Origin: Symsagittifera roscoffensis
Lineage: Eukaryota; Xenacoelomorpha; Acoela; Convolutidae
Reading direction: 5' to 3'
Length of the DNA: 64,000 nucleotides
Assembly (NCBI RefSeq): GCF_963678635.1
Contig: NC_087069.1
Coordinates: forward strand, 28,014,303 to 28,078,302
Position 1 is the stretch's first letter. Every line of letters begins with the position of its first letter. The position numbers and the translations under genes are program-made. The notes under the pieces are model-generated. The model saw nothing but the letters and a program-made list of their open reading frames with translations. It made no database searches and was not told the DNA's origin. Shown here in pieces: positions 38,127 through 46,267 of the stretch.

Positions 38127-39518
38127 TTGCCGACGAAAACAGTGAAAGCTGTAACACATGTTAATGGTGCGATAGAATCCGCGTCCGGGAACTCTCTAGA
38201 GATAAATTATGAGAAAGCGGCGACGGAAGCAATTGCCAAAGTGAAACAGGATCTGGCTGCGAAAGAAATAGAGCAACGACTAAAGCTGGAGATCGAAAGA
38301 CAGAATTTTAACGAAGCAATAACCGGATCGAACCAAACACCAGAGGCTGTACCGGGCTCAACAAAGACGGGGGATTGTAACACGTTAAAAATGTTGACGG
38401 GAAAGCCATTCGGCATATCGAAAATTGGGGCTAGAATAATGTCGATAATCACAGTGGGCGGCCACGAGGTAACCAGAAACTTGAGCGAACCGAGCGACCA
38501 GACAATAATGCACATTGACGTGTACGCAGATTACTTGAGCTGTATAAGCCCACAAACGACTTCTAGAGCGTTGAGAGCACTACTCACGAGAGGGGGCAGC
38601 AAGTCGGTACGTGTTGATAACAGGTATACTGAAGCTTATGGTCCACACGAGGTGATGCTAAATATAGATGGGATCAACATCTATACCAAGACAATGATAA
38701 CATGTGACGAAGACCTAATTGGGCAGATCTACGTAGGGAAAGAAGAGTTGAAAGTGAGATCGATTGGACACTGCGCCATGCTTGAAGAAGATGCAATGCA
38801 CATCGGGACAGAGGCAGATGTGACAGGGCACGTGCTAGATATAAGTGGCAAAAAGACTCAGTTGCGTGGGTTACTTGATACGGGAGCAGTCTTGAGCGTC
38901 ATACCAATCGAAACTTGGGAAAGGATGGGCTTTGACAAAGGTGACTTGATAGACTCGAGAATACGGCTGTCAGCTGCAAACAAGGGGGCCCTTCGGGTGC
39001 TGGGCAGGACGCCGATAATAGCCCTCAATTTGGGGGAACGTAACCTGTGGATGAGCTTTATCGTGGTAGAAAACCTAGATGAATCTGACCAATTCATTTT
39101 GGACAGAGACTTCATCAGGAACTTCGACGTAACGATTGATCTAAATAACGCAATGTTCAGGATACGGAACCCGGATAGGAGGTACGCAATCAAACCGGTA
39201 AATTTAATAATGGCAAATGAAAACAAAGCACCGGTATTCTTGAGTAGGAGGGTGAGGCTAAAAGCTAATGAAGCGGCAATCTTAAGCTTGAGGATGAAAA
39301 ATTACAATGAACTAAGTGACAACAAGCAAGTGTGTATAGTTCCAAATCCTAATAGTCAAAGTGCTGCTGTTTTAGGAAGATCATTCTCGATAACGAAGAG
39401 CGGCCTCTGCGTCAGTGTCTTGTTGAATACCCTTGATATACCGATCACGATACAGAGAGGGAGGAAACTGGGATATGCTTTACCGGTTAAAACTCGATAT
39501 GAAACGATTGAGAACTAA
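38127..39518 (+). CDS. pro: Aspartic protease region, element B
   Basis: About 463 residues following the Gag lesion. A Lys/Glu-rich spacer comes first, then the protease: LRGLLDTGAVLSVIPIETW (catalytic Asp, about 38865-38915), LRVLGRTPIIALNL, and FILDRDFIRNF where element A has FILGRDF. The conserved Gly of that ILGRD motif, usually important for folding, is Asp here. The Met used as start is internal; the ancestral frame came from Gag. It ends at TAA (39516), which is TCA in A, only 50 bp before the in-frame RT piece. The enzyme would process the polyprotein. Confidence 0.88.
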   Translation: MPTKTVKAVTHVNGAIESASGNSLEINYEKAATEAIAKVKQDLAAKEIEQRLKLEIERQNFNEAITGSNQTPEAVPGSTKTGDCNTLKMLTGKPFGISKIGARIMSIITVGGHEVTRNLSEPSDQTIMHIDVYADYLSCISPQTTSRALRALLTRGGSKSVRVDNRYTEAYGPHEVMLNIDGINIYTKTMITCDEDLIGQIYVGKEELKVRSIGHCAMLEEDAMHIGTEADVTGHVLDISGKKTQLRGLLDTGAVLSVIPIETWERMGFDKGDLIDSRIRLSAANKGALRVLGRTPIIALNLGERNLWMSFIVVENLDESDQFILDRDFIRNFDVTIDLNNAMFRIRNPDRRYAIKPVNLIMANENKAPVFLSRRVRLKANEAAILSLRMKNYNELSDNKQVCIVPNPNSQSAAVLGRSFSITKSGLCVSVLLNTLDIPITIQRGRKLGYALPVKTRYETIEN

Positions 39519-39569
39519 AAACAAAATGAAGTTGTTGATTGTCCCAATCACAGGGACAAAATTTGTATC

Positions 39570-42500
39570 TTGAGACGATTGCAGAAAATGAAAGATTCTT
39601 CAGGTCTTATTAAATCACTTAAGTCAGAAACGGACGATGGGCTGTCGAGCTGTTCGAACTTTCCAGAGCGACCCACACTAGATGAAATGCAAACTGATAA
39701 ACCGGTTCTGCCGGAGATTGAACATTTGAGGGGCAAACTGAAAGATGAACAGCTCGAAGCCATCAAGGACGTACTAGAGCGGAACGAGGAAGTTTTTTCG
39801 AGGCATAGGGCGGATATCGGGTGTTGTAATTTCGTTGAGCATGAAATAGAACTTGAGGAAAACGCGGTACCACACAGGGAGGGGGCGAGGCGCATGACCC
39901 CCCACAAATCGGACGCGTGTAGAAAAGAGATCGAGACGTTACTAGAGTATGACATGATAGAACCATCCAAGTCACCGTGGGCGTGTGGAGTAGTGATGGT
40001 CAAAAAGAAAGGCGACCAGTTGAGGTTTTGTTGTGAATTTCGATACCTGAACTCCGTCACGGTGAAGGATGCCTATCCCATACCTAGGATTGATGAGAGC
40101 CTCTCGAAGTTAGGTGATGCAATTTTTTTTACGACTCTTGATTTAGGCTCGGCCTTTTGGCAAGTACCACTAAGGAAGCAGGACAGGGACAAGACAGGGT
40201 TTGCCTGCGAGTTGGGTCTGTTTCAATGGAAACGGATGCCGTTTGGACTTTGCAATGCCACAGCCACGTTTCAGCGGTTGATGGCACACGCGCTGATAGG
40301 CGTAACGAAGAAGTATGGCAACCTGGTAATGTGCTACGTGGATGACGTGGTAATAGCGACGCCAACACTGGAAGACCACATTGAGAGACTTGACGAAGTG
40401 TTTGCATGCATGAAGAGGTCGGGGCTAAAGTGTAAACCATCAAAGTGCGAGATACTCAAGGACTCAATAAAATACTTGGGCAGGATGGTAGACAAGCACG
40501 GCATCAGACCTGATACGGACGCCGTGGAAGCAGTCCTGACCTGGAAATCACCGAAGACAGAGCACCAATTGATGAGCTTCCTGGGTTTCGCTAACTATTA
40601 TAGAGAGTTCATCAAAGGCTATGCAGACAAGGTATACCCGATGCAACAATTAATGAGACACAAGGGCAAGAAGTTCACGTGGAACAACACAGCAGAAGAG
40701 TCATTCCAGAGAATAAAGAAAGAGCTATGTGAGGCACCAGTACTGGGTATGCCGACTGAGAAAGGGATGTACGTGCTGGAAACGGATGCGTCGGTAGTCG
40801 CGATTTCTGGGATTCTCCACCAAGAACAAGAATGGAATGGGAAGACAGTCTTGAGACCAATAGCGTACGGGAGCAAAGTCCTGAGTGACACGGAAATGAA
40901 GTACGGAGCACCAAAAGCAGAGATGTTCGCGGTGGTTACCTTTGTCGAAAAATACAGGGCATACCTGGGCAGTGAGCCATTCAAGTTGCGAGTCGACAAT
41001 CGAGCACTGAGCTGGCTGAAAACGTACTCAATGGACCAAAGTTACATTGGGATGTGGATAGTTCGCCTGGATGGATACAACATGATAATTGAGCATAGAA
41101 CACGAGATAAACATCAGAATGCCGACAGCTTGAGTAAGAAGACGGAGTTCTATGAGAGACAAGAGCAAAGAGAGGCAGACAGACCTGAAATCAAAGATGG
41201 CTTCTCCTTCATGGACAAGGAAACGTACGACACTCTTCCACTCACGAGATGGCTGGACAAATCAGGCAAACCGATAGAAGATCATCCTGAATTACCTAAA
41301 GAACCTCCAGAGAAGACCATCTTGAAGAAGAGCAAAAGGATTCCAATAGAAATCATACTAAAGTCGAAGATCGTGAGGGAGACGCTCAAGGCAAAAGGCT
41401 ATGATCTTAACCAGGTAGGAGCAGGAACTGCACAGATAGATGATGACTTAATGAGGTTGCTCGAGAAACTATCAGATGAGAAGCCCGTGATCCAAGAGAA
41501 GGGTCAAGAGGAACCGGAAGTCACTATACTTCGGAGAAAAGAAACAGTGAACAATACCGACTCCTCAAGAGGAAGCGTCACTGACAGCAAAGATGTCGTG
41601 CGGTCACTAGTTGACAAAATCCCCGAAAACATTCTGGAGCAGACCAAGGTTAGGAAAAATAAAGTGACGTTCAAAGAAGATACTGAACACCTGGGACTAG
41701 GTCAAGAGTCCGGGGAGTGTTCCATGTTCACGAAAGAAGAAACCGGAGAGGGAAAATTGTCCGGGGAGCGTGAAGAATGGGATGAAGACTCGGATGAGAG
41801 CAGCGAAAACCAAGACAGTCTGTGCATGATATTGGCGAAAGAGAAGGCAAGGCACCACGACAGGGAGTTAGAGACGGATCCATCTTCAGGAACGTACAAT
41901 CTGGACGTACAGGAGATACGAGGTGGTGAAGAACTTGAGAAAATTGCGGTTTCAAGGAAGCCATTCAGGGAATTATCATGCAACTCAAACGTCAGAACGA
42001 ATCTGGTGCCAGAAGATGATATGAAAATCGTGAAAAGGATGATATGCGTGAAGCTGAGTGATGACATCCACAACCCTGGTGAGATGAATGGACAGATCAT
42101 GGCGCTAAAGGAGCATGTCAAGGCAAGATATAGGCTGTCAGACCTAATAAGAGCCCAAAAGAATGACAAAATGACAAATAACCTCTCCAAATGGATCCAG
42201 TCGGGGGTCAAGGAGAAGGGGGAACTCGAGGAAGACAGCTACAAGATCTTGAGCCAGTTCTACAAAGAAAAGAAAGACTTACTCTACCACAAAGCTGATG
42301 GGGTGGTAGCATGCAAGAGGAAAGATGAGGAGAAGATATTACACAAACACAACCTCATCATACTACCACAATTGTATCAAACGGAGGTGCTTTTCAGATC
42401 GCACGACCAGATGGGGCACCAGGGGATAGATAAAGTACAACAAAGGATACTTCACAGGTTTGATTGGCCAGGAATGAGAAAAGCTTGCGAGAGATGGGTG

Positions 42501-42626
42501 AATGCCTGCCTGGCATGCCTCCAGGTAAAAGTACCAGGGAAGATGAAGTTCCCCCTCAAGTCCGTCGAGAGCTCAGAGTTCAATGAAGTGGTGAAGATAG
42601 ACCATCAAAACTGGTCAACATGTTAA
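39570..42626 (+). CDS. pol: Reverse transcriptase, RNase H and integrase zinc domain, element B
   Basis: About 1,018 residues, same frame as protease. RT: DLGSAFWQVPL, RMPFGLCNATATF, YVDD at about 40335. RNase H: ETDASVVAISGILHQ, KAEMFAVVTFVEKYR, RVDNRALSWL, KHQNADSLSK. Then about 400 residues of acidic linker (EEWDEDSDESSENQD near 41780), and the integrase HHCC domain with SHDQMGHQGIDK and ACLACLQ. The frame ends at HQNWSTC because about 290 bp of the integrase core were deleted at about 42610. RT and RNase H look intact; integration in cis is impossible. Confidence 0.95.
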   Translation: MRRLQKMKDSSGLIKSLKSETDDGLSSCSNFPERPTLDEMQTDKPVLPEIEHLRGKLKDEQLEAIKDVLERNEEVFSRHRADIGCCNFVEHEIELEENAVPHREGARRMTPHKSDACRKEIETLLEYDMIEPSKSPWACGVVMVKKKGDQLRFCCEFRYLNSVTVKDAYPIPRIDESLSKLGDAIFFTTLDLGSAFWQVPLRKQDRDKTGFACELGLFQWKRMPFGLCNATATFQRLMAHALIGVTKKYGNLVMCYVDDVVIATPTLEDHIERLDEVFACMKRSGLKCKPSKCEILKDSIKYLGRMVDKHGIRPDTDAVEAVLTWKSPKTEHQLMSFLGFANYYREFIKGYADKVYPMQQLMRHKGKKFTWNNTAEESFQRIKKELCEAPVLGMPTEKGMYVLETDASVVAISGILHQEQEWNGKTVLRPIAYGSKVLSDTEMKYGAPKAEMFAVVTFVEKYRAYLGSEPFKLRVDNRALSWLKTYSMDQSYIGMWIVRLDGYNMIIEHRTRDKHQNADSLSKKTEFYERQEQREADRPEIKDGFSFMDKETYDTLPLTRWLDKSGKPIEDHPELPKEPPEKTILKKSKRIPIEIILKSKIVRETLKAKGYDLNQVGAGTAQIDDDLMRLLEKLSDEKPVIQEKGQEEPEVTILRRKETVNNTDSSRGSVTDSKDVVRSLVDKIPENILEQTKVRKNKVTFKEDTEHLGLGQESGECSMFTKEETGEGKLSGEREEWDEDSDESSENQDSLCMILAKEKARHHDRELETDPSSGTYNLDVQEIRGGEELEKIAVSRKPFRELSCNSNVRTNLVPEDDMKIVKRMICVKLSDDIHNPGEMNGQIMALKEHVKARYRLSDLIRAQKNDKMTNNLSKWIQSGVKEKGELEEDSYKILSQFYKEKKDLLYHKADGVVACKRKDEEKILHKHNLIILPQLYQTEVLFRSHDQMGHQGIDKVQQRILHRFDWPGMRKACERWVNACLACLQVKVPGKMKFPLKSVESSEFNEVVKIDHQNWSTC

Positions 42627-44422
42627 GGGTATACTGCTCAAGATACATGACGGATTGGGATAAATACCTGCCACAGGTAGTAGGGGCCTACAACAGTACA
42701 CAGCACTCAACGACGGGCATCAGTCCCTTCATGATGTTGACGGGTAGGGAGAGAGCAATGCCTCTGACATTTTTTTACCCGGAATACGAAGGGAAAAGGA
42801 CGTCGCCTCAGGCATACGTGAAAGAAGCGATCAAAAGACAACAGGAGTTAAACGAGCTATGCAGGAGGAACACGGCGCAAGCGCAAATGAGGCAACGCAG
42901 AAAATATGACGAAAAAATATTACAAGCGAAGCCATATGAAGTGGGCCAATACGTGTGGGTCTTCCAAAATGTCATACCGCCCAAGGGAACAAAGAAACTA
43001 CTCAAGAAGTGGAGGGGACCATTCATGATAACGGAAGTTCATCAACGAGGACGGTTCTATCGCTTGAGTACTGGGCGAGCGGCACATTATGAAAATCTGA
43101 AGCCTCACGTCCCGTCCCCGGAGGATTGGTGCAAACCGAAGGACATGGAGGGTCTTGAGTACCTGGTGGTAGAGCCAGCGTGTGAAGTGAATGAAAAAGG
43201 CACCAGAGAGAAGAATGATGGTAATGAGAACTTGAGTTTAGACGACAATGAAAAGATAGAAGTGGAGTCTGAAGCAGGATCATTTGTAGAAGAAGACTGG
43301 AACGATCCGGAGCAAGATGAGGTGCCGAAGTGGATGGAGCCAGATCGACCAATACCACTGGGGACCAGGACTGGCAATCGTAAACGGACCGGCATGAGGT
43401 ACAACAGGTACGGGGATGATTTCTTGATCGATAAGATACAGCCAGACAAATTGGGCGAGGAACTCTTGAGTGCAGGCGAACTGGAAGCCGAAGAGGAATG
43501 GCAGGTCATTGACGATGGTGGACACTATCCGCAGGAAGACTACTCGACGCCAGAATTGGAGACGGATCTCGAACAGAGTGAGATAGAGAGGAGGGAGAAC
43601 ACGAACTTGAGGATACTAGAGTGGATGCGCGATGTCAAAGACGAGAGCCACGAAGGACAAAGCATTCAACAAGTCGACGTGTCATCGGAAAATTATATGA
43701 AGGCAGAGGACCCTCTTTTCGGATGGACAGCAACAGACAGGCCACTGGACATTCCTCCGGACAATTCAGACAAGACAACATCGACGGGGACGTCGATAAA
43801 TATTTTTGTCCGGGGAGTGGGGGTAGGACTTACCCACACCGAAAATTTGATGATAAAGAAGCTCATGGAAGTGAGAGAAACCAGCGAATTGGAACTGGAA
43901 GAAGAAGAGCCAGAGCCTACCATAGGTCGGAATTTCAAAACGAAATTCGAAATACCCAATGAGTACTCGGAAAACATCATGATAACGGATAGCGACTTCA
44001 TCCTGTCAAACAGGACTAGCGCGATCTGCATCACGGCGGACATGAGTTTCAAATCAAGATTGGAAGCTGACTTGAAAAGAGAGTACCAGAACGTGGAGTT
44101 TCTGTTCAGACAGAGACCAGGACTGGGAGGGATGGCAGCGCTTCCACCATCAGTAGCACAAGTCCCGGGCAAATATCTGTGCTTCCTAGTGACGAGGGTC
44201 AATGACAGGAACACAATTGATCCCGAACACGTGATGTTGGCACTAACAAGACTACGAGACTTCATGATTGAAAGAGGAATAACGGAGGTCTCAATGCCGG
44301 TGTATGACCCAAACAGGGGCAAATTGAGCTCAAGGGAATTGTACGCTATCCTACACGTAGTCTTCGAGGAAACTGAGATAATGGTGTATCTGCACAAGAA
44401 ATACTACTTGAGCATCGCCTGA
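42620..44422 (+). CDS. pol: Integrase C-terminus, acidic linker and macrodomain-like end of Pol, element B
   Basis: About 600 residues after the core deletion. First the end of integrase (GAYNSTQHSTTGISPFMML) and the GPY/F module LKKWRGPFMITEV ... HYENLKPH (about 43005-43105). Then an acidic linker of about 280 residues with Trp-containing patches. The last 150 residues (43960-44420) resemble TARG1/ALC1 macrodomains, as in element A, with altered glycine loops. B has 26 codons (around VKDESHEGQSIQQ) missing from A. The apparent start is internal. Ends TGA 5' of the intergenic region with the conserved splice site. Confidence 0.82.
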   Translation: MLRVYCSRYMTDWDKYLPQVVGAYNSTQHSTTGISPFMMLTGRERAMPLTFFYPEYEGKRTSPQAYVKEAIKRQQELNELCRRNTAQAQMRQRRKYDEKILQAKPYEVGQYVWVFQNVIPPKGTKKLLKKWRGPFMITEVHQRGRFYRLSTGRAAHYENLKPHVPSPEDWCKPKDMEGLEYLVVEPACEVNEKGTREKNDGNENLSLDDNEKIEVESEAGSFVEEDWNDPEQDEVPKWMEPDRPIPLGTRTGNRKRTGMRYNRYGDDFLIDKIQPDKLGEELLSAGELEAEEEWQVIDDGGHYPQEDYSTPELETDLEQSEIERRENTNLRILEWMRDVKDESHEGQSIQQVDVSSENYMKAEDPLFGWTATDRPLDIPPDNSDKTTSTGTSINIFVRGVGVGLTHTENLMIKKLMEVRETSELELEEEEPEPTIGRNFKTKFEIPNEYSENIMITDSDFILSNRTSAICITADMSFKSRLEADLKREYQNVEFLFRQRPGLGGMAALPPSVAQVPGKYLCFLVTRVNDRNTIDPEHVMLALTRLRDFMIERGITEVSMPVYDPNRGKLSSRELYAILHVVFEETEIMVYLHKKYYLSIA

Positions 44423-44920
44423 GTTGGGGAAACGGGGTCTCGAGTTGGGTGTGAAGGAGGAGTCTTGAGTTAGGTACTGGGGTGCGGCACAGGTAAAGGG
44501 ATCTTAAGACGTGATTGGCATGACAATTAAATTTTAAAAAGAATTAACGGTGCTAAAACATAAAATGAATCTGCATGCTTTTAAGGAAATTCCAATTGAA
44601 TCGTTTTAAGTAGAATGAAAATGATAAGATTTTAACCATACTGGTAAAAGGGGGGGTTTCTAGGCTAGGAGCATGACATGTTAGGTCTTAATGTGGTTTC
44701 TGTTTTCAGATCAAGTTTGAAAAACAAAGTTGAAAATCCAACTACACTCAAGCGAGAGACAGAAAGAGAAATCTTGATTGAACTCGCGATAATCGACACC
44801 TACAGCAAGTGTTTGCAAGGGAACATTTCTAGAGAATTCTTGAGTGGGGTAATACTTGAGTCGGTAAGGTAATTCTTGAGCTGGTTAATATATACTTGAA
44901 TACATCCCGAAGTCACAAGA
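44423..44920 (+). other. Region between ORF1 and ORF2, element B
   Basis: About 500 bp with many CTTGAG/CTCGAG/CTAGAG hexamers (at least seven), a G run (AAAAGGGGGGGTTTC near 44650) and the candidate splice acceptor. A 64-codon frame (44678-44872, with VSVFRSSLKNKVENPT) is open in both A and B, but nearly all its differences change the protein, so it is probably not selected. Confidence 0.55.
44697..44709 (+). promoter_or_regulatory. Candidate 3' splice site upstream of ORF2, element B
   Basis: TTTCTGTTTTCAG before ATCAAG, 211 bp upstream of the ORF2 ATG. It is conserved in element A. Paired with a donor such as GAGGTAAGG in the 5' LTR it could give a spliced subgenomic mRNA for ORF2, as retroviruses do for env. 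Confidence 0.55.
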
Positions 44921-46267
44921 ATGGCAGACAGATTCTGGAAATCCATGCCCGCGGCCCTGAAGAAGCCTACTCTTGATGAGCTGTACAGACGCCTGAGGGA
45001 CCTGGATTATACCCAAATAGACGAGAGAATGGCGGTAATGCTGAATGCCATCCTCCAGTTGGAAGACCAGGGTGAATGCAGGGAGTCTGCGACGGAGGCT
45101 GTCTTGATGGTCGGCTACACCACTGAGGGAATATCGAACCAAGAACAGACCAGATGGTTGTCTTGGAATGTGGATGGAGGAGTAAGGGGTTTTGACTTGG
45201 CAAGGAATCCTGGCCTGAGTAACAATACCGAATATGGCGCAGGGGAATTCCCACTACCAACTAGGCCAACAGCAAGATCTACAGGCCAGAGCTCGAGTAA
45301 GGTGCTATCGATGACGCAAACACAACAGACCAACGAGGCATATCCCGATCTTGGTGTTCTAATGAAAGAGCTCGAGAAGACGCAGAAGGAAAGGAATAAG
45401 GCGAACCTCGATCGGGATCAGGCAAAGCTGGATCGGGAGAAGGTTCAGCTGGAAAGGGACCAGGCGGTCAACGAGCGAGATCAGATTCTGAGGTTGCTTG
45501 AGATGCTAAAGGCTGAACATCAGCAGGAGCTAAGGGTGCGGGAGAATGCCGCGAATTGTGAACAACTGAAGTCGGAGTTGGAGAGAATAGAACAACGACA
45601 ACGCGAACTTGACGCACAGAAGGGAGCCAGGCCGAAGGAGCGAGTGGTTACCAGCTCGAGACCAGAGTCACGCATGGAGGTGGATGAAGTCCCCAGAGCA
45701 AGAGCACGGTTCAACCTTGACCGCGAGGCCCGAGAACACATGAGTGAAGGGTTGGAAGTCTGGATACCGAATGACGCAACGTCTTCCTTGCGTAGCCTAG
45801 AGACGCAACCCGTACGCCCGCTGATGGATGTGGTGCTGCCGGGATATACCCCAACCTCGACCTCGAGTGACAGTCAGGTGAGCGGCGGCTCATCGCGTCT
45901 GAAAGAGCTGGGCGAGAAATTACGGCAGAAAAGTTGTGAAAGTTCGGCAAGACCGGAGCTTCCCCCAACTTGGAGGGAACAGCCAGTCAGGAGCGTCGTG
46001 ATCTCGAGTTATAAGAAAAATACAGAGAAGAGGTACCACAGGCACAATCGGCTGGATTGGAGTGCGGAACAGAAAGCCAGGAGGGACTGCTTTCATGATG
46101 CAGCCTGGGTGGAGTATCTTGCGCCACCCCGTGTGCCAGAAGGTGCGGTCCACCTGATCATAGGGGACAGCCTGGTGCGGGTGTTGACCCGGATCCAGTC
46201 GCACTGGCAGACAGGAATCTTGAGTTTTCCCTGGAGCTGCCACGCCACAGATGTTGGCGACGCTTGA
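44921..46267 (+). CDS. ORF2 N-terminus, coiled coil and first SGNH block, element B
   Basis: The start is the ATG at 44921 (MADRFWKSMPAALKK), the first Met conserved in both copies. Residues about 140-245 are a coiled coil with repeats like LDRDQAKLDREKVQLERD. A Ser/Arg-rich linker follows, then YKKNTEKRYHRHNRLDW and the start of the SGNH hydrolase with VHLIIGDSLVRVL (catalytic Ser, about 46150-46180). The frame is lost just after LSF by one inserted base (about 46227), so the last 11 residues are missense. The rest of the enzyme continues in the next piece. In element A the N-terminal region and the SGNH domain are separated by a different frameshift, which shows that they were one protein. 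Confidence 0.8.
   Translation: MADRFWKSMPAALKKPTLDELYRRLRDLDYTQIDERMAVMLNAILQLEDQGECRESATEAVLMVGYTTEGISNQEQTRWLSWNVDGGVRGFDLARNPGLSNNTEYGAGEFPLPTRPTARSTGQSSSKVLSMTQTQQTNEAYPDLGVLMKELEKTQKERNKANLDRDQAKLDREKVQLERDQAVNERDQILRLLEMLKAEHQQELRVRENAANCEQLKSELERIEQRQRELDAQKGARPKERVVTSSRPESRMEVDEVPRARARFNLDREAREHMSEGLEVWIPNDATSSLRSLETQPVRPLMDVVLPGYTPTSTSSDSQVSGGSSRLKELGEKLRQKSCESSARPELPPTWREQPVRSVVISSYKKNTEKRYHRHNRLDWSAEQKARRDCFHDAAWVEYLAPPRVPEGAVHLIIGDSLVRVLTRIQSHWQTGILSFPWSCHATDVGDA

Noticed and set aside
44678-44872. 64-codon ORF conserved between A (22567-22761) and B
   Set aside because: Of about eight differences nearly all change the amino acid, so there is no sign of protein-level selection; the candidate splice acceptor lies inside it.
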